A DNA stretch of 64,000 bases from CAYTPI01 sp964439625 (GCA_964439625.1 CAYTPI010000005.1:62001-126000); one strand, 5' to 3'. Shown: positions 1 through 8,885, counted from the stretch's first letter. The notes: a model not told the origin generated them from the letters alone. Program-made: numbers and translations.

Positions 1-2
1 GG

Positions 3-44
3 CAACAGTCAGTCAACAGGCGAACACTAACACCAGTACAATGA
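3..44 (+). CDS. C-terminal tail of an upstream gene, cut by the window edge
   Basis: The frame open from base 3 reads QQSVNRRTLTPVQ and stops with the TGA at 42-44. That stop overlaps the ATG of the following permease as ATGA. A four-base overlap of this kind is typical of translationally coupled genes, and the gene preceding an ABC-2 permease is usually its ATP-binding subunit. Too little sequence is present to identify the product, so the ABC ATPase call is inference from context only. Confidence 0.35.
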   Translation, partial: QQSVNRRTLTPVQ

Positions 45-1489
45 GTTGGATGCAACTGGCACGCCATAACTTGAGTCGCGCCTTGGTCATCACACGGCGT
101 GAAGTCGTTGATATGGGGCGAGATTGGCGTATCCTTATGCCCGTTATTGTTTTAACGCTTATTTTTCCGTCGATTGCTAACTGGGGTGCTGGACGAATGA
201 CAGCTTTCGTCCAAGATTTTGGCGCAGATCTCATCGGAGAGCGCTTGATTCCTTTCCTGATGATGGTTGTTGGGTTCTTCCCGATTTCCTTCTCTTTGAT
301 CATTGCTTTGGAGACGTTTGTCGGTGAGAAGGAACGCCGTAGCCTTGAACCTCTGCTTTCGTCACCCTTAACGAACCTACAACTCTACATTGGCAAGGTG
401 ATAGCTTCGACAATACCGCCAGTGGTGGGCAGTTTATTAGGTATTTCCGTCTATCTGATTGGTGTCTACTTCAACGTTGGTTATCGCCCACCATTGGTTT
501 TGCTGGTACAGGTTATTATCTTGACGGTGTTGCAGGCTTTTGTGATGGTAGCGGGAGCAGTCGTTGTATCCAGCCAGACAACCAGCGTACGTGCAGCGAA
601 CTTACTCGCCAGTTTTATCATTATTCCTGTGGCTATTTTAATTCAAGCCGAAGCGCTAATTATGTTCTGGGCTCGCTACGATGTGTTGTGGCTAATAATG
701 CTTGGTCTACTAATTGTTAGTATGGTGCTGGTACGAATGGGGATCCGCAGTTTTAACCGTGAAGAGCTGATTGGGTCTGAGATTGATGCTCTCAACCTTG
801 GAGAAAACATCAAATTTTGGTGGCGCCATGTGCTTGCAAAAGATGAAGTAAAGCCCCGGACATCATTGCAGTGGTATTGGCAAGAAGTCTTGACGGTTGT
901 CGGTCGTACTTGGGGTGCGGTTGTTATTATATTGACTGCGCTTGCTGCGGCTATCGTAATTGGTCAAAACTATGGCGCAGAATACGTCATTCCCGCTGAT
1001 GTTTTCGATACGACTGATTGGACGGAAAGTTTTTCTGTGCTTCTTGCGCAGTCTGGGTTTAGTGGCGTGCTTGGGGTAGGCTTTGTCATCTGGCAAAATG
1101 TCCGTGCACTGGTGCTGGCAACTCTTTTAGCGATCTTCTCACTCGGGATTGCCATCATCATGGTGATTATGGTACCCATTGTGCTTGCTAGCTATCTCTT
1201 CTCACAACTAGCAATGGCTGGCATTGACCCTAATATTATCCTTGTGGCTTTAGTCCCGCATACGATCTTCGAACTGCCAGCCGCAATTATTGCTGGGGCA
1301 CTTGCGGTGCGTTTAGGGGCGAGTGTAGTCGGAAATGTGGCAGGAAAAACACTCGCTCAAGGATGGTTGATTGCCTTTGCCGACCTTGTACGTGTGTGGG
1401 TGCTTCTCGTCATTCCGTTGTTGGTCTTGGGAGCCTTGACTGAGATTTTTGTAACCCCCCAGTTAGTGCTGCAACTTGCGGGTGGTTAG
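41..1489 (+). CDS. ABC-2 family permease fused to a SpoIIM-like membrane domain
   Basis: A 482-residue integral membrane protein. The N-terminal half (about 1-250) looks like an ABC-2/NatB-type export permease: a cytoplasmic start, a first membrane segment near residue 30, then the motif GEKERRSLEPLLSSPLT typical of these permeases, followed by several membrane helices. The C-terminal half (about 285-480) carries the SpoIIM (DUF95) signature PHTIFELPAAIIAGALAVRL within a bundle of membrane helices. The start overlaps the stop of an upstream frame as ATGA, suggesting coupling to an ATPase gene outside the window. It probably exports an unknown substrate. The membrane call is firm. The fusion of both domains in one uninterrupted frame is visible directly, but its role is not. 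Confidence 0.85.
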   Translation: MSWMQLARHNLSRALVITRREVVDMGRDWRILMPVIVLTLIFPSIANWGAGRMTAFVQDFGADLIGERLIPFLMMVVGFFPISFSLIIALETFVGEKERRSLEPLLSSPLTNLQLYIGKVIASTIPPVVGSLLGISVYLIGVYFNVGYRPPLVLLVQVIILTVLQAFVMVAGAVVVSSQTTSVRAANLLASFIIIPVAILIQAEALIMFWARYDVLWLIMLGLLIVSMVLVRMGIRSFNREELIGSEIDALNLGENIKFWWRHVLAKDEVKPRTSLQWYWQEVLTVVGRTWGAVVIILTALAAAIVIGQNYGAEYVIPADVFDTTDWTESFSVLLAQSGFSGVLGVGFVIWQNVRALVLATLLAIFSLGIAIIMVIMVPIVLASYLFSQLAMAGIDPNIILVALVPHTIFELPAAIIAGALAVRLGASVVGNVAGKTLAQGWLIAFADLVRVWVLLVIPLLVLGALTEIFVTPQLVLQLAGG

Positions 1490-1598
1490 TATCTATTGTT
1501 GATTATTTCAGCGTGGATTACTTATGTCGTGTACACTCTAAGATGCGTGACATTAGGTAACGTTTGTATGTAAATGCTGTTCCTAGAGAGGACTATAG

Positions 1599-2363
1599 GT
1601 GCCCAGACTGGTGATATTGGGATCGTCTGCCGCTGTGGCAGATGAACATCATGAAAATTCATTCATGGTTGTAGAGGGCACAAATGGCGCCATTCTAATT
1701 GACTGTAACGGTCGTACTTTAGTGAGACTCAAAAAGGCCGGAGTCAACCCAGATAAACTACAAGATATGATCCTCACGCATTTCCACCCAGACCACGTCA
1801 GTGGCGTCCCAAGAATGTTAATGTCGTCATGGCTATTAGGGCGTCAGACTCCGCTGCGAGTATATGGTTTGCATCATTGTATGCAGCGTGTGGCTGATAT
1901 GATGGATGCCTTTCACTGGGACACATGGCCGAATTTTTTCCCGGTGGTCTTTCACCATATCCCCAAGCGCGAAGAAGTTCTGCTTCTCGAAAATGATGAC
2001 TTTATCGTTCATGCCTCACCTGTAAAGCACTACATACCAACAATGGCACTTCGCATTGAGTCGAAAGAAACAGGCTATGTTATTGCTTACTCGTCAGATA
2101 CCGTCCCTTGCGCGGAGATGGTGCGCCTCTCTTACAATGCAGACTTACTCATTCATGAGGCAGCCGGAGCAGAACCGTTGGGGCATGCCAGTGCTGCTCA
2201 GGCTGGTGCTATCGCTCAAGAAGCGGGTGTAAAACGTCTTGGGCTCATTCATTATAAAGTTTGGGGCCACGACCCTCAGCCCCTAATCGAAGAAGCGCAG
2301 TCAACGTTCGATGGTTCAGTATTTCTTTGTGAAGACTTTCAGCAGATAGACATGCATCCTTAA
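1599..2363 (+). CDS. Metallo-beta-lactamase-fold hydrolase (RNase Z-like group)
   Basis: A 254-residue protein starting at GTG 1599, with AGAGAGG seven bases upstream. It has the metal-binding motif HFHPDH at residues 61-66, a later His in KHYIPT, the Asp in YSSDTVPC and a final His in LIHYKVWGHD. Together these are the full set of ligands of the metallo-beta-lactamase fold. Overall pattern and length resemble the RNase Z / AtsA-type branch, which cleaves phosphodiester or ester bonds using two metal ions. The substrate cannot be read from the sequence, and no tRNA-binding exosite arm was recognised, so I do not call it rnz. Its end overlaps the convergent downstream gene by four bases. Confidence 0.8.
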   Translation: MPRLVILGSSAAVADEHHENSFMVVEGTNGAILIDCNGRTLVRLKKAGVNPDKLQDMILTHFHPDHVSGVPRMLMSSWLLGRQTPLRVYGLHHCMQRVADMMDAFHWDTWPNFFPVVFHHIPKREEVLLLENDDFIVHASPVKHYIPTMALRIESKETGYVIAYSSDTVPCAEMVRLSYNADLLIHEAAGAEPLGHASAAQAGAIAQEAGVKRLGLIHYKVWGHDPQPLIEEAQSTFDGSVFLCEDFQQIDMHP

Positions 2364-2767
2364 ACTGCTTTGATAGGCTGTTTATCCGCTTGTGCAGTTA
2401 GCCAGTCTCGAGCACTCTTTTCGTCATCGAAGAGCTTAGTAGGATTGTTGCTTGTCATCAGCGAACTATACATCTGAATCAGAGAGGCAATTGTGCGACC
2501 ACCGCCTACAATTGCAAATTGAGAGTCTACCAGATGCCGATTGATGGTTGCATTATCAATACCATCGAAAGCAGCCAACAGACGCATTGGTGCACTGGTT
2601 AAGTCCAGTTTTGATATATCGAGTAAAACATAGGTGGGGCTTGGGCCATCTGCAATTGGTCGAATGGCTTTCTTGAGTCCGCTCACTTCTGATGGCGAAA
2701 AGCATCCTGTTAACTCTGCCTTCACTATGTTTCTCTGTTGATCAATCCACTCTACTTGATAGCCCAT
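2360..2767 (-). CDS. Small STAS/SpoIIAA-like protein
   Basis: About 135 residues, starting at ATG 2767 (MGYQVEWIDQQRN). A TTG at 2803 in the same frame would add 12 residues but has no good ribosome site. The pattern alternates strands and helices: an N-terminal strand and loop (VEWIDQQRNIVKAEL), then TYVLLDISKLD, then a C-terminal DDEKSARDWL helix. This is the layout of STAS-like proteins that begin with a short strand pair and end in an 'EEARAWL'-type helix. Such proteins are usually regulatory or lipid-binding. No conserved phosphorylatable serine can be assigned with confidence. It is convergent with the hydrolase gene at 1599-2363 (four-base overlap). Confidence 0.6.
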   Translation of the reverse strand: MGYQVEWIDQQRNIVKAELTGCFSPSEVSGLKKAIRPIADGPSPTYVLLDISKLDLTSAPMRLLAAFDGIDNATINRHLVDSQFAIVGGGRTIASLIQMYSSLMTSNNPTKLFDDEKSARDWLTAQADKQPIKAV

Positions 2768-2892
2768 AGCGCGTAACTTTGCTCCAATGCTTATTAACTG
2801 CAAATATCGTTACATTAAAATTTATAAAGAAGTATACCATTTAGAATTAACTGAAAGCAAGTCAGATCAACTGGTGTTGCCTCATACAAGGA

Positions 2893-2922
2893 TTGACACA
2901 ATTATTTTTTATGAGATTATTG
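2893..2922 (+). promoter_or_regulatory. Candidate sigma-70 type promoter for the lytic transglycosylase gene
   Basis: A perfect TTGACA lies at 2893-2898. The best -10 candidates, ATTATT at 2916-2921 or TTATTG one base later, are weak matches at 17-18 bases spacing. A 12-base palindrome follows directly at 2926-2937. The -35 is convincing, the -10 is not. Confidence 0.3.
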
Positions 2923-2925
2923 TGA

Positions 2926-2937
2926 GATTGCGCAATC
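2926..2937. repeat. 12-base perfect palindrome, possible operator
   Basis: GATTGCGCAATC is its own reverse complement. It sits about where transcription from the candidate promoter at 2893-2922 would begin, a common place for a repressor site. The position is the only evidence for a regulatory role. Confidence 0.25.
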
Positions 2938-3006
2938 AAAATGCACAGAATTGGTTATAGTAATAGACTGAAAATACCAAAGTCTGCTTGACAAAGGAAA
3001 CATCAA

Positions 3007-3729
3007 GTGCCGCGAAAATTGAAAGCCAAACAGCCGAAGAAAAAAACAATGTGGTTAGAGCTTTGTCTGTTCATTTCATTAGGTGTTTTTGGTTTTTCAC
3101 TGATGACCTTCTTGCTTAGTCGTGGGGGAGACGGACCCATTTCAGTTGCGCTTGACCCCTTCTTGGATGACACGCCAGACGAAGCGCAAATTGTTGCTAT
3201 CCTTTATGAGGCACCAAGTGTACGCCCAATTGCTCGACAGACCATGGCCCCAATCTTCACCCCATCTGTGATGTACTGGCAAGAACAAATCATTCAATGG
3301 GTTGAGCCCTGGGGGATTGACCCAAATCTGGCGGCAACCGTGATGCAAATAGAATCTTGTGGTTACCCACAAGCGACGTCACGCAGCGGCGCGATGAGCT
3401 TGTTCCAAGTGATGCCATTCCATTTTACGCAGGGCGATAATCCTTACGACCCAGATACCAACGCATATCGAGGGATGGCATATCTTGCCCGTGGCTTAGA
3501 GATATCAAATGGTCATGCGGGGTTGGCTATGGCTGGCTATAACGGCGGTCATAGTGTCATCAATCGTAGTTACGATAGCTGGGCAAATGAAACGAAGCGC
3601 TATTATCGTTGGGGCAGCGGTATCTATCGAGAAACCTCTGCCGGTTGGGACAGCAGCCCCACGCTGGCGGCATGGCGTGCAGCCGCAGGTGGCTTATGTG
3701 GTCAAGCAGAAAATTACCTCGGCATTTAG
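3007..3729 (+). CDS. Membrane-anchored lytic transglycosylase, SLT domain
   Basis: 240 residues from GTG 3007, with AAAGGAAAC just upstream. The very basic N-terminus (about 1-15) is followed by one membrane helix (about residues 17-38) and then an extracytoplasmic part. The soluble-lytic-transglycosylase domain covers about 95-215. It has the catalytic glutamate in MQIESCGYP (Glu116), the motif SGAMSLFQVMP and the later AMAGYNGG. Enzymes of this family cleave peptidoglycan between MurNAc and GlcNAc, forming 1,6-anhydro ends, and act in wall remodelling. It stands alone between two intergenic regions of 200-280 bases, so it is probably its own transcription unit. Confidence 0.85.
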   Translation: MPRKLKAKQPKKKTMWLELCLFISLGVFGFSLMTFLLSRGGDGPISVALDPFLDDTPDEAQIVAILYEAPSVRPIARQTMAPIFTPSVMYWQEQIIQWVEPWGIDPNLAATVMQIESCGYPQATSRSGAMSLFQVMPFHFTQGDNPYDPDTNAYRGMAYLARGLEISNGHAGLAMAGYNGGHSVINRSYDSWANETKRYYRWGSGIYRETSAGWDSSPTLAAWRAAAGGLCGQAENYLGI

Positions 3730-4013
3730 CTGATCTTATTGTTTTTTAACGTCAGTTTGGGCTGAGAATGTTGACATAGACGGGGATGTTGTTTACGCCT
3801 TGCAATCACGAAGTAACCCTCAGCGCTGAACTTGAGCTCACTGTGTCAATAGACATTATGATTGGCTTCTTCCGAACTGACATTTTTTACGAGATGCTTA
3901 TCCATAAGCACTGAAGTGTACGCATGGCTATGGTAGACTTCGTAAAATACAACACATTACTTTAAAGATATCACCGAGCTATCTTGTTTGGTGGACTGGA
4001 GTTTGAAACCTTA
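3730..4013. other. Intergenic region upstream of lon
   Basis: About 284 bases without a plausible gene. It contains the inverted repeat TGCTTAT-cc-ATAAGCA at 3895-3910, roughly 100 bases before the lon start. I looked for a CIRCE element (the HrcA operator often found before heat-shock genes) and did not see one. No promoter here is clear enough to call. Confidence 0.4.
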
Positions 4014-6524
4014 ATGGCAGACTTAGAAAAGCAGCCAATAATTTCCTTTGAGACCCGCAGCGAAGCAACAGAAAAACAGCTTCAGAATATACCGATTTTG
4101 CCCTTAAGAGGTTTAGTGGTATATCCACAGACTGCCGTTCCGCTCTTAGTGGGTCAGGCGCGGTCAATTCGTCTAGTGGAAAACGTCGTTGAAGGAAAGA
4201 CCTTAATTGGTTTGGTTGCCAGCCGAGACGCAGAAAACCCAGAACCTTCTCCCGAAGACCTTTATGATTTCGGAACGTCTGCGGTGGTACACCGTAAATT
4301 TAGAGCGCCAGATGGCACTGTGCGGCTTTTGGTGCAGGGCAGCGAGCGGATCAAGATCGAAGAGTTTCTGACGGAAAGCCCACATCTCAGGGCGCGTGTA
4401 GTGGCTGTTCCTGAGGAGACTGAAGAAGGCCTAACAATTGAGGCTCTGATGCGTAACGTGGGTGACCAGTTCCGCCGACTAGGTGAACTTGCCCAGAATA
4501 TACCTGGCGAACTTCTGTCCTCAACGCTGGCGCTCGATGACCCCATACAGATGCTCTATACGATTGCGACCTACATGCGGATTGGCCTTGAGGATGCCCA
4601 AAATCTGCTGGAGCTTAATGCTATTGAGGAAAAGCTTCACACGATTATGACTTTGCTGAGTAAAGAGATCGAAGTGCTCGAGCTTGGTCGGAAAATTCAG
4701 GCAGATGCGCAAACAGAAATTGATAAAGTCCAGCGTGATTTTTATTTAAGAGAGCAGTTGAAGGCCATCAAGAAAGAGCTCGGCGAGAGTGACGAGCAGC
4801 AGATGGAAATCGATGAATTTCGCACTAAGATCGACAATGCTGGTATGTCTGAAGAAGCAGAAAAGGAAGCTCGGCGCGAACTCGATCGGCTTTCAAAACT
4901 GCCGCCTCAAGCCGCTGAATATGGTGTCATTCGCACATATCTTGATCTGCTAACGTCCTTGCCATGGAGCATAGAAACAGCAGATAATCTTGAGATAAAA
5001 AATGCTCGGGAAGTGCTCAACGAAGACCACTATGGTCTAGAAGATATCAAGAATCGCATTGTAGAGTTTCTGGCTGTCCGTAAATTGAGACGAGAGCGGG
5101 CGGATGAAATTGCCGAGTGGGATGAAACGGGTGATGAAATACGCAAGGTGCGAGAAGGTGTTATTCTCTGCTTTGTTGGCCCTCCCGGGGTCGGTAAAAC
5201 ATCGCTCGGTGCCTCGATTGCACGTGCGCTTGGGCGTAAGTTCATCCGAATGAGCTTGGGCGGCGTACATGACGAAGCTGAAATTCGCGGACATCGCCGC
5301 ACTTACATTGGGGCGATGCCTGGTCGGATCATACAAGCAATTCGACGAACAGATACCCGGAATCCCGTTATCATGTTGGACGAAATCGATAAACTTGGCG
5401 CTGATTTTCGCGGCGACCCAGCGTCTGCCCTGTTAGAAGTCCTTGATCCAGAGCAAAATACAGAATTCCGGGATCATTATCTAGATGTTCCATTTGACTT
5501 GTCGCAGGTGATGTTCATCACGACTGCTAACCAGCTCGAGCCAATCCCGGCTCCTCTGCGCGACCGAATGGAGATCATTCAACTTTCTGGATATACCGAG
5601 AATGAAAAAATCGCCATTGCATCAGGTTATTTGGTACCGCGCCAAATCCGGGAGAATGGTCTTCGTCCTGAAGAAATCAGTTTCTCCGATAACGCGCTGC
5701 GATTGCTGATTCGTAACTATACTCGTGAGGCAGGGGTGCGCAATCTTGAACGTGAAATTGGGGCCGTATGTCGTAAGGTTGTAACGAAAATTGCTGAAGG
5801 CGATCTTGAGACGGTTGAGGTTGAAGCAGAAACGGTTGAGAAACTACTTGGCAGGCAAAAATACTATTATCTAGCCGAAATTGAGGAACGAACAAACTTG
5901 CCAGGTGTTGCAACTGGGCTTGTTTGGACGCCAGTTGGTGGTGATGTCGTTTTCATCGAAGCAGCTCAGATGGCTGGTAAACGTCAATTTGAGGTGACGG
6001 GTCAACTGGGCGACGTGATGAAAGAGAGTGCTCGTGCTGCCCTAAGCTATCTTAGGTCACGAGCAAATGAACTTGACATCGACCCAGAATGGTTTGAAAA
6101 ACACGATATTCACTTACACGTGCCCGCTGGCGCTGTTCCAAAAGATGGCCCATCCGCCGGTATTACCATGGCGACGGCTTTGGCCTCACTCGCTACGGGG
6201 AAGCTTGTGCGTAGTGACTTAGCAATGACGGGTGAGCTCACGTTACGCGGTAAAGTACTGCCTGTGGGAGGAATCAAAGAAAAAGTTATTGCAGCTCACC
6301 GATTAGGCTTGACCAGCATCATTCTCCCAGAACGCAATGAAAAAGACTTAGAAGACATACCTGATGAGATCCGCAACAATTTAAAATTTATTCTTGTCCA
6401 ACATGTTGATCAAGTGATTGACGTTGCCTTGGAAGAAGCTGTAGAACGATCTGTCAATAGTCACCGACCAGATAAAGTAAGTCCTGCAGAGCAATCAGAG
6501 AGAGAACAAGATGCCAACTCCTAA
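4014..6524 (+). CDS. lon: ATP-dependent protease Lon
   Basis: 836 residues from ATG 4014. An in-frame TTG at 3984 would add ten residues, but the ATG follows a GGAG at 3997-4000 and gives the usual Lon N-terminus. The substrate-binding LON domain covers about 20-215 (ILPLRGLVVYP), followed by a coiled-coil linker with REQLKAIKKELGE. The AAA+ module has Walker A GPPGVGKT (about 388-395) and Walker B VIMLDEIDKLG. The C-terminal protease domain has the catalytic dyad Ser714 in KDGPSAG and Lys757 in GGIKEK. It degrades damaged and regulatory proteins in the cytoplasm. Length matches bacterial LonA. The last 14 bases overlap the response regulator gene downstream. Confidence 0.97.
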   Translation: MADLEKQPIISFETRSEATEKQLQNIPILPLRGLVVYPQTAVPLLVGQARSIRLVENVVEGKTLIGLVASRDAENPEPSPEDLYDFGTSAVVHRKFRAPDGTVRLLVQGSERIKIEEFLTESPHLRARVVAVPEETEEGLTIEALMRNVGDQFRRLGELAQNIPGELLSSTLALDDPIQMLYTIATYMRIGLEDAQNLLELNAIEEKLHTIMTLLSKEIEVLELGRKIQADAQTEIDKVQRDFYLREQLKAIKKELGESDEQQMEIDEFRTKIDNAGMSEEAEKEARRELDRLSKLPPQAAEYGVIRTYLDLLTSLPWSIETADNLEIKNAREVLNEDHYGLEDIKNRIVEFLAVRKLRRERADEIAEWDETGDEIRKVREGVILCFVGPPGVGKTSLGASIARALGRKFIRMSLGGVHDEAEIRGHRRTYIGAMPGRIIQAIRRTDTRNPVIMLDEIDKLGADFRGDPASALLEVLDPEQNTEFRDHYLDVPFDLSQVMFITTANQLEPIPAPLRDRMEIIQLSGYTENEKIAIASGYLVPRQIRENGLRPEEISFSDNALRLLIRNYTREAGVRNLEREIGAVCRKVVTKIAEGDLETVEVEAETVEKLLGRQKYYYLAEIEERTNLPGVATGLVWTPVGGDVVFIEAAQMAGKRQFEVTGQLGDVMKESARAALSYLRSRANELDIDPEWFEKHDIHLHVPAGAVPKDGPSAGITMATALASLATGKLVRSDLAMTGELTLRGKVLPVGGIKEKVIAAHRLGLTSIILPERNEKDLEDIPDEIRNNLKFILVQHVDQVIDVALEEAVERSVNSHRPDKVSPAEQSEREQDANS

Positions 6525-6885
6525 GCTGATGATTATTGACGATGACCGCACTACCGTTGGGCTTCTCAAGACCTTATTAGAACTTGATGGCTTTGACGTA
6601 AAGACAAAGGCCGATGGTGAAAGCGCACTCGCGGATGTTGACACCTATTTACCTGATGCCTTCTTGGTGGATTATCACCTCGCGGACAAAGAAGGTACTG
6701 ATCTCGTAAGAATTTTGCGGCAAAACGTGCGCTTTGCTCAAACACCGATTATTATGACATCAGGTTTAAACAGAGAGCTTGAGGCAAAGCAGGCCGGGGC
6801 TGATGTTTTCATCATGAAGCCATTTGACCCGTCCATGTTATTGGAACAGCTTGCCCAACTCCTTGGCGAATCCCCCACTCAGTGA
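6511..6885 (+). CDS. Single-domain response regulator (CheY-like receiver)
   Basis: 124 residues, a receiver domain only. The acidic pocket is Asp10-Asp12 (IIDDD), the phosphoacceptor is Asp54 in FLVDYHL, the Thr/Ser switch is in IIMTSG, and the conserved lysine is Lys103 in IMKPFD. There is no output domain, so it probably acts through a partner protein. It begins inside the lon coding region (14-base overlap), which makes co-translation with Lon very likely. No histidine kinase lies nearby. Confidence 0.9.
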   Translation: MPTPKLMIIDDDRTTVGLLKTLLELDGFDVKTKADGESALADVDTYLPDAFLVDYHLADKEGTDLVRILRQNVRFAQTPIIMTSGLNRELEAKQAGADVFIMKPFDPSMLLEQLAQLLGESPTQ

Positions 6886-6936
6886 GTACAAGCGAAAGGT
6901 AATACGCCTCACAAAGTTTAGGAAAGAGTTATATCG

Positions 6937-6961
6937 AGCGGCTAATCGACTAGCAGCCGCT
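6937..6961 (+). terminator. Weak hairpin downstream of lon and the response regulator
   Basis: AGCGGCT at 6937-6943 pairs with AGCCGCT at 6955-6961, with an 11-base loop. It is not followed by a T-run, so termination is uncertain. Confidence 0.3.
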
Positions 6962-7097
6962 AGACTGTATTAAGAAACACGCTCTGGGCATGGAGACGTC
7001 ATTAAAGAGCCGTACCGGATTAACTTAAACGGTGCTATTGCTCATCTATTAAGTGAACACAAACGTCGAAATGTGCCAGGCAAGGAGCACTATTAGA

Positions 7098-8885
7098 TTG
7101 ACAAAAGAAAAACAAAAGATGCAGTGGTACCGGATGGATTTGCATCTACACACACCAGCATCAAAAGATTATCAACAACCAGAAATTACCTATTTGGACA
7201 TTCTGCAACAGGTAGAGCGTCGAGGCATCGATATTATCGCATTTACTGATCACAATACCATTCGTGGCTTTCGCGAAATGTACGAAGAGATCGAAAAACT
7301 AGAATGGCTTGCTGGGTCAGGGCGCGTTAACCCCGAAGAAGAATATCGTCTTTCCGAATATCAGCGCCTTCTGAGAAAAATTCTTGTGCTACCGGGATTT
7401 GAATTTACAGCTACCTTCGGGTTTCATATCCTGGGTATCTTCCCGAACGACCTCAAAATACGCTACATAGAACACATTTTGCTCGACTTGAACGTTCCGG
7501 CTGAAATGATCGATGACGGTGAAACCAATGTAGGTGCAACCGCTGATGTGTTAGCCGCTTATGAAGCCATTTATGATGGTGGCGGCATTACGATTGCTGC
7601 CCATGTGAACTCGAGCCACGGTGTTGCAATGCGGGGCATGAATTTTGGTGGACAAACTAGAATCGCCTACACTCAAGACCCGTCATTATTTGCGCTCGAA
7701 GTCACAGATTTAGATCGAAAAGGTCGGCGGACAACGCAGCGCTTTTTCGACGGATCAAAGCCTGAATACCCTCGTCCAATGCGCTGCATTCAAGGTTCGG
7801 ATGCGCACCGCTTAGACCGCGATCCAAACAACAATAAGCATCTGGGTGTGGGCGAACGGGTGACGGAAGTCTTGCTGCCTGAATTATCCTTCAATGCCCT
7901 CTACGATTTATTCGCAGGCAAGGACTTGGCTCGCACGAGACCATTCCGAGGCGGTACAGATGCACCTTACGACCACGTTCAGGCTGCTCGCCAAGAAGGC
8001 CCCTCAATTATTCGATCCTTTCACGAGAGTATGACCAAGCGCGGTGGCAAGTTGTATGCAATTTGCTCAGATATTTGTGCGTTCACAAATACCAATGGTG
8101 GAACTGTCTACGTTGGTGTTTCTGATGATAAACGTCGGAAGCCCTCAGGCCTAAAAGATATCAATAGCGCGGTGCCAACGCTGGAAAAAGAGATCGAACG
8201 CAGAATTACACCGCCTATCGATGTAAATGTGGATGTGCTTCAGACAGAAGGGGTGCCAATCGTTCGGATTCAGGTAGATAAAGGCACGAACCCCCCTTAT
8301 GCGATTGATGACAGCAAAATCTATGTGCGAGACGATACAGAGACAAGCTTGGCTGTACGAGATGAAATCGTTCAATTGGTACTTGGTAATAACCAATTAG
8401 CTGTTGATGCAACTGCTTCACCAGTGGCTGAGGCAAACGGGCACAGTGAGAAGAAGAAAAACGGTAACAAAAATCAGCAACCGGAGCGTAACCCAGCGAC
8501 TGCATCAAATGGCTCTGGGCTTGCAACGCCACGAACCGGTGTTGAGGTCATCGCAACTGAACGGCGTAATGATGTCCAGTACCATCACGTGCGCGATCTG
8601 CGAAATGGTAACATCGTTCAAAATGTAACGCGTCAGTCAGCGCGTAAGCTGTGGCACTATGCGATTATTCAGCAAGAAGAGAAAAAAAATAATCTGAATC
8701 AATTGGATTGGCATGGTGAAATTGCGCTGGTTAGTCAATATGACCGTGCAGGACGAACACGCTACGATGTTGCATGGAAGAAAGAGGGACGCACGCGTGT
8801 GTTTTACGGCGTCACAGAAGACGGTATTCAAGATACAAGCCATAAGCCGTGGCGTGAACTGCTTGAGCTAGAAGACGAAGACTAA
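7098..8885 (+). CDS. PHP-domain protein fused to an AlbA_2 (Schlafen-type) domain
   Basis: About 595 residues if translation starts at TTG 7098, which has AAGGAG at 7082-7087. GTG 7053 and ATG 7119 are alternatives. The N-terminal PHP phosphoesterase domain (about 10-270) shows metal ligands in DLHLHTPAS, FTDHNT, AAHVNSSHG and QGSDAHR. A second domain (about 310-435) resembles AlbA_2/Schlafen-like modules: RSFHESMT, FTNTNGGTVYVGVSDD, then PPYAIDDSKIYVRD. A charged linker leads to a C-terminal domain rich in aromatic residues (about 480-595) that I do not recognise. PHP domains hydrolyse phosphoesters, and AlbA_2 domains often occur in nucleic-acid-related regulators. It is flanked by hairpins and looks monocistronic. 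Confidence 0.75.
   Translation: MTKEKQKMQWYRMDLHLHTPASKDYQQPEITYLDILQQVERRGIDIIAFTDHNTIRGFREMYEEIEKLEWLAGSGRVNPEEEYRLSEYQRLLRKILVLPGFEFTATFGFHILGIFPNDLKIRYIEHILLDLNVPAEMIDDGETNVGATADVLAAYEAIYDGGGITIAAHVNSSHGVAMRGMNFGGQTRIAYTQDPSLFALEVTDLDRKGRRTTQRFFDGSKPEYPRPMRCIQGSDAHRLDRDPNNNKHLGVGERVTEVLLPELSFNALYDLFAGKDLARTRPFRGGTDAPYDHVQAARQEGPSIIRSFHESMTKRGGKLYAICSDICAFTNTNGGTVYVGVSDDKRRKPSGLKDINSAVPTLEKEIERRITPPIDVNVDVLQTEGVPIVRIQVDKGTNPPYAIDDSKIYVRDDTETSLAVRDEIVQLVLGNNQLAVDATASPVAEANGHSEKKKNGNKNQQPERNPATASNGSGLATPRTGVEVIATERRNDVQYHHVRDLRNGNIVQNVTRQSARKLWHYAIIQQEEKKNNLNQLDWHGEIALVSQYDRAGRTRYDVAWKKEGRTRVFYGVTEDGIQDTSHKPWRELLELEDED

Noticed and set aside
1599..2363. Assignment as RNase Z
   Set aside because: The metal ligands fit the wider metallo-beta-lactamase superfamily, but the exosite arm used for tRNA binding was not recognised.
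3730..4013. Possible CIRCE/HrcA heat-shock operator before lon
   Set aside because: No TTAGCACTC/GAGTGCTAA pair is present. The inverted repeat at 3895-3910 has a different sequence.
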